Positions 6,939 through 13,548 of a stretch of 23,965 nucleotides of DNA are shown piece by piece. How positions within the stretch are numbered: position 1 is the stretch's first letter; each line of letters starts with the position of its first letter. The stretch is from an uncultured Eubacteriales bacterium (GTDB lineage: Bacteria; Bacillota; Clostridia; Lachnospirales; Anaerotignaceae). The stretch spans positions 1-23,965 of the forward strand of contig URCD01000027.1 in assembly GCA_900546215.1 (NCBI GenBank). Reading direction: 5' to 3'. The translations under genes and the position numbers were made by a program. The notes beneath the pieces are model-generated. The model was not told the origin of the DNA and made no database searches. It saw only the letters and a list, made by a program, of their open reading frames with translations.

Positions 6939-8165
6939 CTAAACAGTGATTTCTAACTTGATTTCTCCTACTATTTCACCGGATGTGCAGTAGACAGTAA
7001 GTATTTTGTTTAAGTATGTCCTGTCATTAGGAAATTTGATTTTTATTTTATTAAAATCACTTTGTGGCAACCAGGAAACAAGCTCCGCTATATCTTCGCT
7101 GTCTATCATACATTTCCATTTTAAAGGAAGAAAGGGGGGATTATCAGTTATATCTATTTCATTACTATAGAACTTTGCGGTTAGCAGCCTGTAGCTTCCT
7201 CCAGCCTTGATGGATTGAGTTGAAGATGTTATTTTGCAGTATATATCGGAATGGGTGGGGATGCTGTTATCGTCCTCAGGCTCAACATTTGATGAATAAT
7301 AGTCTGCCCACATAGCTTTAATATTTCCATCATTATCTTTTTTAATATAGTCTGTGTGAGGGTTAAAGCGGTCCTGGTGAATAGTCAATTTTTGTATTCC
7401 AAATGGCCTTGTACTTTCAATCTTTGATATTTTCCATGTATTAGGAATATCTGTCGGGGCGCTTACTATAACTCTTTGGTTTGTTCTGTCACCGTTATAA
7501 TTTATATACCCCATTTTTTCCGTGATACTGTTAAGCGGCAACCAAATATTGCACTGATTTTCAATATTATTTGTAAAATATCCAATCAGCTTTTCAGTGT
7601 CAAAAGAGTTTTGCATTATCAATACTGACCACATTTTTCTTTTAATACTATTAAAGCCGTTTTGTTCAATCCAAGATAAATAATATTCACAGGGTAATAT
7701 TGAATATTTTAAAAACTGATTATCTTTTTCTTTATCAACAATCATCCATTTATGATATGTACCTCTATCATCCGGAACGTCAACGTACAGTCCTATTGGA
7801 AAGGAAGTACTGTATCGATTCTTATAGTCAGTCTCAAAATAATAAAGTTCATCATTACTATCAAATTTAACTTTTTGAGTTGGCTTAAACTGCAAATAAT
7901 ATTCCGCCCAGTCTTTGCCCATGGAAGTATATTTTGACACTATGAATTTAGCATCTATTTTGGTCTTTGTTGTCTCATTATATGTCATAGCTTCATTTAG
8001 TTCAGGCTGATCGTCATGAAAGAAATCATATAAATAACAAATTCTGGACTGTATGTCATTGTCCCATGTCAACTCCATACCCAAATCTGAATTTGCCTTA
8101 TGCACCTGACCTACTGTAGCTCCAAGCTGAGAGTGTATACGCTTATATGTTTCAAAACTTGGCAC
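6939..8165 (-). CDS. Head-closure-like protein with C-terminal Ig-like domain
   Basis: The protein is 408 residues. The start is GTG 8165, eight bases after AGGAGGTG. The N-terminal part (about 1-280) contains a beta-rich segment (PIGLYVDVPDDRGTYHKWMI, then DNQFLKYSILPCEYYLSWI) reminiscent of head-tail stopper proteins, which read as small beta barrels handling joins between head and tail. The last 90 residues, from CKITSSTQSIKAGGSYRL to IVGEIKLEITV, look like a bacterial Ig-like (BIG2-type) domain, often displayed on virion surfaces. It lies directly after the connector gene. Such a fusion would place a decoration domain on the neck. Certainty is fair for a virion protein, lower for the exact role. 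Confidence 0.5.
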   Translation of the reverse strand: MPSFETYKRIHSQLGATVGQVHKANSDLGMELTWDNDIQSRICYLYDFFHDDQPELNEAMTYNETTKTKIDAKFIVSKYTSMGKDWAEYYLQFKPTQKVKFDSNDELYYFETDYKNRYSTSFPIGLYVDVPDDRGTYHKWMIVDKEKDNQFLKYSILPCEYYLSWIEQNGFNSIKRKMWSVLIMQNSFDTEKLIGYFTNNIENQCNIWLPLNSITEKMGYINYNGDRTNQRVIVSAPTDIPNTWKISKIESTRPFGIQKLTIHQDRFNPHTDYIKKDNDGNIKAMWADYYSSNVEPEDDNSIPTHSDIYCKITSSTQSIKAGGSYRLLTAKFYSNEIDITDNPPFLPLKWKCMIDSEDIAELVSWLPQSDFNKIKIKFPNDRTYLNKILTVYCTSGEIVGEIKLEITV

Positions 8166-8232
8166 GTTTACACCTCCTTAATTACGATATCTTTTAGTTG
8201 GTTGTTTAAAAAATTGCCATAAAGATACTGCA

Positions 8233-8679
8233 TTACGCACCTCCAGCAGTCCCGCTGAGAGAATTGTGTTTATCAATTATTTTATGTAATTGAAGCTCAA
8301 GTGAAGCAAGCCTTTTACACATTTCACTATGACCATCTATTAATTTTCTTTCTTCTTTACCAGCAATAACAGGTGTGGTATATAGCTCAGAATCAACTTT
8401 AGATGTCAACCATGCTATTTCCATACCAAGAGCAACTATTTCTATTACAAATCGCTCGTCTGATTTTTCATCAATTGAATTTTTTAGCTCAAAGGATAAT
8501 TCCTGAACTTCATCGTCTAGGATAAGAGTTGTAAATAGCTGCCTTATATCAACATCTGCAACAGATGCATTTAACCACTCAGTTGCTAATTCATAAAAAT
8601 CATTCTTACTTAATGAAGACAATGAATATGTATCTATTCTCCCAAGGAACCTTTTAAAAATATTACTATATGGAGTCAT
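8233..8679 (-). CDS. Head-tail connector (adaptor) protein
   Basis: The protein is 148 residues and helical, starting MTPYSNIFKRFLGRIDTYSL and continuing LSSLSKNDFYELATEWLNAS. This N-terminal pattern, 'IFxxFLxxI-x-x-Y-x-x-x-x-L' followed by a short amphipathic helix array and a later EIAWL helix, is that of phage head-tail adaptor proteins of Firmicutes, which bind the portal ring. ATG 8679 lies after AGGAGG and overlaps the stop of the upstream frame (ATGA), implying translational coupling. Finding this gene without a portal or capsid gene nearby suggests the head genes have been lost or lie elsewhere. Confidence 0.6.
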   Translation of the reverse strand: MTPYSNIFKRFLGRIDTYSLSSLSKNDFYELATEWLNASVADVDIRQLFTTLILDDEVQELSFELKNSIDEKSDERFVIEIVALGMEIAWLTSKVDSELYTTPVIAGKEERKLIDGHSEMCKRLASLELQLHKIIDKHNSLSGTAGGA

Positions 8680-8884
8680 AAATAAAAAACCTCCTGATTA
8701 TTTTTTCTGAAAGTTACTTTTGAATCGTGATATTGTTTTAATGCTTCTAAATTTCTGCGGCTCTCTACTAAATAATATTTGTGATAATGACAGCCAACAA
8801 TCATAAAGTCGTTTAAAGATAAGTTTTTTCTAAGTGACTTATACTCGGTATAGGTTATAGCTATTATATAAATCGTCCTTTCAT
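8676..8884 (-). pseudogene. Frameshifted small phage gene upstream of the connector
   Basis: An open frame from 8933 to a TGA at 8676-8678 encodes a natural-looking sequence (ERTIYIIAITYTEYKSLRK, NLSLNDFMIVGCHYHKYYLV, EALKQYHDSKVTF) but has no ATG, GTG or TTG start until an internal ATG at 8804. An ATG at 8884 with AAGGA at the right distance lies just before it in the wrong frame and gives only MKGRFI. One missing base shortly after this ATG would explain everything. The stop overlaps the connector start, so the remaining frame may still couple translation. Alternatives are an internal start at 8804 (42 residues) or an ATT start. Confidence 0.45.
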
Positions 8885-8904
8885 AAAAATTTTCCTTATA
8901 GAGG

Positions 8905-8979
8905 CTGAAACAGGCGTATTCAGATTTGGAGCTTCAAAATTTAAAGTTTTGAGGAGATGACGTTATACGCCTGAATCAG
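8905..8979. repeat. Large nested inverted repeat between polymerase and structural genes
   Basis: The arms CTGAAACAGGCGTAT (8905-8919) and ATACGCCTGAATCAG (8965-8979) pair over 15 bp with two mismatches. The 45-base interior contains a second hairpin, CTTCAAAA (8932-8939) with TTTTGAGG (8947-8954). There is no T-tract on either strand, so it is not an ordinary intrinsic terminator. It lies between the 42-codon ORF after the polymerase gene and the frameshifted gene, at the likely join between two modules. It could be an RNA processing or stability element, or a scar of a lost mobile element. Confidence 0.6.
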
Positions 8980-8996
8980 CTTGTAGGCTAAAGCCT

Positions 8997-9125
8997 TTAT
9001 CTGTTTTTCTTCATTAGTTCACTTAAGAAAAATACCAAAAACGCATTAATATCAAGGCCTTGAGGGATTATATTTTTGCCCGCTATGTATAAAAAAGCGT
9101 GTTTTAAGAGTTTTTTGAGAAGCAT
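8997..9125 (-). CDS. Small ORF overlapping the 3' end of the polymerase gene
   Basis: ATG 9125 lies inside the end of the polymerase gene and the frame runs 42 codons to TAA at 8997. The peptide (MLLKKLLKHAFLYIAGKNII, then LDINAFLVFFLSELMKKNR) is amphipathic and basic at both ends. The 22-bp overlap would allow coupled translation, but no clear ribosome binding site is seen. It is short and unrecognised and may be chance. Confidence 0.35.
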   Translation of the reverse strand: MLLKKLLKHAFLYIAGKNIIPQGLDINAFLVFFLSELMKKNR

Positions 9126-11713
9126 TTTAATAGACTGTCGGGATTCATATCATATAAAACCTTAATTAGTATTGATTTATTTTTATTAATGGTAGAGATA
9201 AGCTGCTTCCTTGTAGATTTAAGACTTGGTGTAATTAAAAAAGCTCTGTCTATTAGCCAAGAGAACAGACCTAAATAGTTCTTTGATATTTTGATTTTAT
9301 TAATGTCTGCAATTAAGTCATCAAAGTCTTTTCGGAGCAAAAGATATGTCTCATTATCCTTATCTAAGTTATGCTGATATAATTTGATTGAATATTTGAC
9401 CAGTAAATCTTCAACCTTTTTGCAGGTCCTTATATTGTTATTCATTTCATGCTTTATAAAAAAATAGCTCATGGGTAGGGTAGAATCAGGATTTCTAAAA
9501 TCAGACAAATCTAAATTGTAAAGGTAATTCATAGGACATTTTAATTGGTCATTAATCTTATTTTTATTGAAGTCTTTTTTTATAATAGTCCAAAAAGAGG
9601 GGTACATATGTATTTTTATATCCATATTATTTTTTATTCGTTTAATTTCTCCCGAAATATCAATGTCAAATCTTCTCTTTGCATTATCAATAGCACACTG
9701 AGCAAGAACGCTTAAAATACAAACATAATCATAATATTTATCATCTTTAAAGTTACACATATATGTTTGAGCAAGCTGTGCCAAATTACTGGATTCCCCT
9801 ATAGACAGCTGAGAATTTGCCAAATTATTATCCATTACCGCGAAGTCATGCATTGTATTATTATAAATATTTTTTTCTTTTGGAATATTGTTTACTATTG
9901 TAGGATAGTTTTGATAGCATAATCTTGCGTGTTCTACTATATCAAGGTGATTGGTGGTATAACCACTGTCGGAATCCATATCCATCCCATTATTTCTGTC
10001 TTGCGTATCTGTTCCTATCATATTAATAGCTATGCATTGACGTCCAAGATTAAAATACTTATTTAAATTTTTATGATAAACGTTATGGAGATAGGTTAAA
10101 TTATTTTTACTGTTGAAAGGACTCCTGAAAAATGCTAAGTATTCACCGCTATTAAATCTTTCCGTATAACATTGTATGGTTTTTTCTTCAGCAAAAAATG
10201 TATTATCCTTTTCCACATACTCTTCATTACCTGTTGCCCCGTATAATAGCATTGCAAAAGGAGAGCCGACAACAGCTAAATTTTCTGCGTTTTGTATGAG
10301 CTTTCCGTTTTTCATATTTAACACATAGGATTTGATTATTGCTTTTTTTCGATCTCTAAAATATGTACTCCTCATAAAGTCTGTATTTTGTCTGCATAAT
10401 GCGATAAGCACCTCATAATCATTTGAAAAATTCTTATTTTTATCTAGGTAGCTTAAAAATTCGTTATTATCTGTTTTTAGCCTATTTATATAATTTACGC
10501 TTTCTTTAACTACGTTTTCCATAATAGTTTCATCTAATGAGTTTACCATCTGATAACTCATCTTCTGAACATCACCATACTTACTTTCATGGGCTGTCTT
10601 TACAATACCAAATATACAATCATTTTCATATACTTTATTGCACCAATATTCATAGGATTTATTGAATTTAAGCCACTTCATTGCATTATCTGTCGTGATT
10701 AGCTGAATATCCTTTACAAAGTGTTCATTACCAAACATATCTTTAACTGAAGCGGTTAAATAATTTTCACCAAAATAATCCTTAAAAAATAATTGTATAT
10801 TAGTACTAAACGCTGCCATTTTACAAAAATGGTGCCTTAAAAGTATGTATCCGTTACCCCAAGCAGGAAAAATACTGCTGTCAATTAATGCTTGTCCATC
10901 AAATAAAGTATTTTTTAGAGTATAATCATTAATATGCCGAGCAAAACAATGCTTGTTATTATCAGTTTCAATACTAATAACATTAGTGTTAAAGGGTTTA
11001 TCTATATCTTTTAATATCAGAATGTTTTTAGGATTTATCTTTATTTCGCCTATAATGGCACTAGAAACGAGTGAAGCATATGCGCTGATTTCAACAATTG
11101 GAGCATTATTCTTTGGCAGCCTTATTCCCATGTACAAAAAATTAACAGCGCGTTTATATAGTCTGTCGCATATAAACATACAAGAACCTTTTTTGGCCTT
11201 TCCCGTACTCCTATACAGCATTTTATAATGAATTTTTTCACGCTTGCTGATTTCTCCACTTTTTTTCCTTGTTATATATTCGACATAAACACCATTTTCA
11301 TATAAAATCTCTCGAATTTCTTCTTTAGAATGCTTTTCATAGCTTTCTTTTTGTTTCTGAGCTTCTTTATATAACTGTGATATTTTTTTTCGCTTATTTC
11401 TTTTTTTAATTATCTGGGTTTTATAACCCTGAGACTTCGCGATTTTGTATTCAATACGTGCCTGCTCAGCCAACTTTTTTAAATGAGTTACTTCATCTAT
11501 AAATGACCTGGACCCAAAATTAAATTCTAAGCATATAATATCTCTTGTGGAATCTTCCTTCCATATCTTTAATCCATTTTCTATAAGATACTTAGAAAAT
11601 AAGCTGTTTGAAAACATTGCATCCTTGTATTCATAATGATCACGAACACCATTATTGTATTCAAATAAAGTGCTTGCTTCAATATTTTTGATTTTAATAC
11701 CATATATACTCAA
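9104..11713 (-). CDS. Two-barrel RNA polymerase of the YonO / QDE-1-like superfamily
   Basis: The protein is 869 residues; TTG 11713 overlaps the previous stop (TTGA), implying coupled translation. It reads as a single-chain polymerase with two double-psi beta-barrels. The catalytic loop is NGMDMDSD with Asp 578, 580 and 582, matching the DxDGD metal-binding loop with Gly replaced by Ser. Upstream, FRSP (529-532) corresponds to the conserved R-x-P before that loop. The other barrel precedes it: FDGQALID (271-278), HFCKMAAF with Lys298, and DNAMKWLKF with Lys346 and Lys349, in the order seen in eukaryotic RdRPs. After the loop, SIGESSN (637-643) and AIDNAKRRFD mirror the RdRP 'LGxxxN' and 'HSxAVDF' blocks. 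A basic coiled region spans about 75-165. By analogy with SPbeta YonO it probably transcribes phage genes. The family assignment comes from motif reading only. Confidence 0.75.
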   Translation of the reverse strand: MSIYGIKIKNIEASTLFEYNNGVRDHYEYKDAMFSNSLFSKYLIENGLKIWKEDSTRDIICLEFNFGSRSFIDEVTHLKKLAEQARIEYKIAKSQGYKTQIIKKRNKRKKISQLYKEAQKQKESYEKHSKEEIREILYENGVYVEYITRKKSGEISKREKIHYKMLYRSTGKAKKGSCMFICDRLYKRAVNFLYMGIRLPKNNAPIVEISAYASLVSSAIIGEIKINPKNILILKDIDKPFNTNVISIETDNNKHCFARHINDYTLKNTLFDGQALIDSSIFPAWGNGYILLRHHFCKMAAFSTNIQLFFKDYFGENYLTASVKDMFGNEHFVKDIQLITTDNAMKWLKFNKSYEYWCNKVYENDCIFGIVKTAHESKYGDVQKMSYQMVNSLDETIMENVVKESVNYINRLKTDNNEFLSYLDKNKNFSNDYEVLIALCRQNTDFMRSTYFRDRKKAIIKSYVLNMKNGKLIQNAENLAVVGSPFAMLLYGATGNEEYVEKDNTFFAEEKTIQCYTERFNSGEYLAFFRSPFNSKNNLTYLHNVYHKNLNKYFNLGRQCIAINMIGTDTQDRNNGMDMDSDSGYTTNHLDIVEHARLCYQNYPTIVNNIPKEKNIYNNTMHDFAVMDNNLANSQLSIGESSNLAQLAQTYMCNFKDDKYYDYVCILSVLAQCAIDNAKRRFDIDISGEIKRIKNNMDIKIHMYPSFWTIIKKDFNKNKINDQLKCPMNYLYNLDLSDFRNPDSTLPMSYFFIKHEMNNNIRTCKKVEDLLVKYSIKLYQHNLDKDNETYLLLRKDFDDLIADINKIKISKNYLGLFSWLIDRAFLITPSLKSTRKQLISTINKNKSILIKVLYDMNPDSLLKCFSKNS

Positions 11714-11946
11714 TTAATTTTTTCACATCCATTCCTGTCTATTAAACCCTCAAACGACTTTAAAATCAGATAACAGTCAAAATGAATATACGTATTTTCT
11801 GCTAAGTAAGCATACTCTTGATTTTTAAAAACTTTTTCTCCGCATATAGGGCATTTGCCTAAATATGGTTGTATTAGTGGATTTTTATAAAAAGGTAATA
11901 TGTAATTAATCTTATTTTCTATTTGAATCTCCGCCTTTACGTTCAA
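11710..11946 (-). CDS. Small zinc-binding protein upstream of the polymerase
   Basis: The product is about 78 residues with a central treble-clef-like cysteine set: GKCPICGEKVFKNQEYAY, then HFDCYLILKSFEG. This is a C-x2-C plus H-x2-C pattern that should bind one zinc. The start is uncertain. There is no ATG; a TTG at 11946 lacks a ribosome binding site, while GGCGGAG precedes in-frame ATT and ATA codons a few residues later. The start overlaps the previous gene by about 35 bp and the stop overlaps the polymerase start (TTGA), so all three are probably translated together. Confidence 0.6.
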   Translation of the reverse strand: MNVKAEIQIENKINYILPFYKNPLIQPYLGKCPICGEKVFKNQEYAYLAENTYIHFDCYLILKSFEGLIDRNGCEKIN

Positions 11947-12268
11947 GCTCGTTTATTATCTCACTGCCAATATCAAAGCATTTTTGCTGGTACTGAAATC
12001 TTTTTATATATTCGTTAAATAACCCAGATAAAAAGCATCTCTCTATGAAATTAGTCATATGACTTTTGAGATTCTTGTCATCGGGATTTGGCAACGCTAA
12101 CTCTTCGCATTTTTCAATTAAATCAAACACAGGAATTTTATTATCTTTCAAATATAATGTTGCGACATTTATTTGTTTTTCTTGATCCCATTTTATTAAT
12201 GCCATAACTGAATATCCATTTCCTAAGCTAACTGATATTGCACTTCCCATTGATTCATACTTCAGCAT
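11912..12268 (-). CDS. Hypothetical protein of the polymerase operon, 118 aa
   Basis: The start is placed at ATG 12268, nine bases after a perfect AGGAGG (12278-12283); the ATG at 12277 abuts that site with no spacer. The N-terminus (YESMGSAISVSLGNGYSVMA and LIKWDQEKQINVATLYLKD) looks like a beta-hairpin-rich domain. The rest is helical (NFIERCFLSGLFNEYIKRF, QKCFDIGSEIINELERK). No known motif. It overlaps both neighbours, marking a tight operon that leads into the polymerase gene. Confidence 0.6.
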   Translation of the reverse strand: MLKYESMGSAISVSLGNGYSVMALIKWDQEKQINVATLYLKDNKIPVFDLIEKCEELALPNPDDKNLKSHMTNFIERCFLSGLFNEYIKRFQYQQKCFDIGSEIINELERKGGDSNRK

Positions 12269-12521
12269 TTTTAGCATCCTCCTTATTTTTGTATTTAATA
12301 ATATATCTATTTATTTCTCCGGCGCTGCAAGATGCATCAAATCTCCAATCTGATGCTATACGCCTTGCCCATGATGAGTCAGACGCAACAGAACTCTTTT
12401 TGCTGCCTCCAATATCATAATCAGAAGGATATATATATCCTCCAAAATGCCTATGTGATTCTTCTCGGCCGACATAAGGGTAGTTATTGGTTTTATATGT
12501 ATTTTTGTTTTCTTTTATCAT
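12255..12521 (-). CDS. First gene of the polymerase operon, small hypothetical protein
   Basis: The product is 88 residues from ATG 12521. The N-terminal half is polar with aromatic and glycine residues (YPYVGREESHRHFGGYIYP), and there is a serine-rich segment (GGSKKSSVASDSSWARRIAS) before a basic C-terminus. I do not recognise it. AGGAGA lies 15 bases upstream, a long spacing. Its 3' end overlaps the next gene by 14 bp. It is the first gene after the leftward promoter in the 12,522-12,929 control region. Confidence 0.5.
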   Translation of the reverse strand: MIKENKNTYKTNNYPYVGREESHRHFGGYIYPSDYDIGGSKKSSVASDSSWARRIASDWRFDASCSAGEINRYIIKYKNKEDAKNAEV

Positions 12522-12635
12522 TTTGCTTTATGTTCTCTCCTTTGCAAATTTATTAAAGTGAATAGCGTCAATATATTAATTCTCTTTTTGTATTGCAGTT
12601 TATGAATTATTTTTAAACTGTTTATTAAGGGGCCA

Positions 12636-12673
12636 TTTATATCACTGACATAATTTGTCGAGAACAAATGTTC
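12636..12673 (-). promoter_or_regulatory. Leftward extended -10 promoter with LexA/SOS-type box
   Basis: On the minus strand TGATATAAA (12644-12636) is an extended -10. The -35 position (12664-12659, TTCTCG) is poor. The perfect dyad GAACAAATGTTC at 12662-12673 fits the Gram-positive LexA consensus GAAC-RNRY-GTTC and overlaps that -35 position, where a bound repressor would block the promoter. It drives the 88-aa/118-aa/zinc/polymerase operon. The site also lies 31 bp upstream of the rightward promoter. Confidence 0.55.
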
Positions 12674-12704
12674 TTAAATGATACGAAAAAATATTCGATT
12701 ATTA

Positions 12705-12733
12705 TTGACATGACAAATTTGCTTTGTTATACT
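12705..12733 (+). promoter_or_regulatory. Rightward sigma-A promoter of the sigma-factor operon
   Basis: TTGACA (12705-12710) and TATACT (12728-12733) are separated by exactly 17 bp, a near-consensus housekeeping promoter. The expected transcript start is near 12740, leaving a leader of about 190 bases before the sigma-like gene. A gapped repeat ACGAA/TTCG (12683-12697) lies just upstream. Confidence 0.85.
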
Positions 12734-12796
12734 AATTATTGTAAAAAGCGCGTTTTAAGCAGTGATATTTGCTCTGGACGAGTTGTAGAATGTTGT

Positions 12797-12822
12797 AAAA
12801 ACAAACGAATATTCGTGTTTTT
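12797..12822 (+). promoter_or_regulatory. Leader hairpin with T-tract (possible attenuator or operator)
   Basis: AAAAAC (12797-12802) and GTTTTT (12817-12822) flank a perfect 12-bp palindrome ACGAATATTCGT (12805-12816) with an AA bulge. In RNA this forms a hairpin ending in a T-tract about 60 bases after the predicted start, like an attenuator. In DNA it is a good operator. Apart from this and the two promoters, nothing else stands out in the 408-bp gap between 12,522 and 12,929. Confidence 0.4.
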
Positions 12823-12929
12823 GCTGCGTTAAATAATGATTGTTTAATAAGTAGTCAGGGTATAGGACTTTGAAATTTCCGTTCATTGGTTCAAATCAGG
12901 TATGAGTTAATAAAATGAGGTGTGTAAAA

Positions 12930-13529
12930 ATGGATAAAATACAACAGCAGGAGATTTTTAGCAATTATTCAGCTAATAACATGAGTAAACTAAAGCAGCA
13001 GGCACATTCCTGTTTTAAAAGATTTAGTGGAATATCTGAAGTGGATTATGTTGATTTCTATAGCATAGCTAATGAAGTTTTATGGAGTGCGGCAAATGAA
13101 TATGACAGTTCAAAGAATGTTCCATTTGAAAACTTTTTTAAATTCAAGCTATACAATAAATTTAAAACGGAAATGACAAAACGAAATAGAGAAAAAAGAT
13201 GCAATAAAGAAGTAGATCAAGAAGGAAACTGCATATATAAATATGCACTCTCAATTGAAGCTATTGCCGAAAAAACGGATTATATTGATGAATTGGTTTC
13301 GGATGATGATATAGAAAGTATGGTTTTAGAGGAAATCAAATTTTCTGAAAACAATAAAATTAATATGTATTTAGACAGACTTTCAAAACGTCAGAAAAAA
13401 ATAGTTTTACTTTTATCTAATGGTTTTCAGCTAGATGATATTAAAGAGATGATGAAATTAAATAAAACTTTGTTTGCAAATGATATAAAGTCGATAAGAT
13501 CATACGAAAATATAAAAGTTTTATTATAG
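12930..13529 (+). CDS. Sigma-70-like (ECF-type) factor of the element
   Basis: The product is 199 residues from ATG 12930, which follows GAGGTG by nine bases; the ATG at 12915 precedes that site and is unlikely. The N-terminal domain (about 15-95) has the sigma region-2 layout: VDYVDFYSIANEVLWSAANE, then YDSSKNVPFENFFKFKLYN and the basic KTEMTKRNREKR segment. An acidic linker with DELVSDDDIESM precedes a region-4-like helix-turn-helix (YLDRLSKRQKKIVLLLSNG, FQLDDIKEMMKLNKTLF). Such factors bind host core polymerase. It leads the operon with the DUF262 gene 19 bp downstream. It may redirect the host enzyme to element genes. The C-terminal domain is divergent, so a non-canonical sigma is possible. 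Confidence 0.65.
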   Translation: MDKIQQQEIFSNYSANNMSKLKQQAHSCFKRFSGISEVDYVDFYSIANEVLWSAANEYDSSKNVPFENFFKFKLYNKFKTEMTKRNREKRCNKEVDQEGNCIYKYALSIEAIAEKTDYIDELVSDDDIESMVLEEIKFSENNKINMYLDRLSKRQKKIVLLLSNGFQLDDIKEMMKLNKTLFANDIKSIRSYENIKVLL

Positions 13530-13548
13530 TCAAAAGCGGGGGATTCTT

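Noticed and set aside
8905..8979. Intrinsic terminator after the polymerase gene
   Set aside because: The stem is interrupted, the loop is 45 bases and no T-tract follows on either strand.
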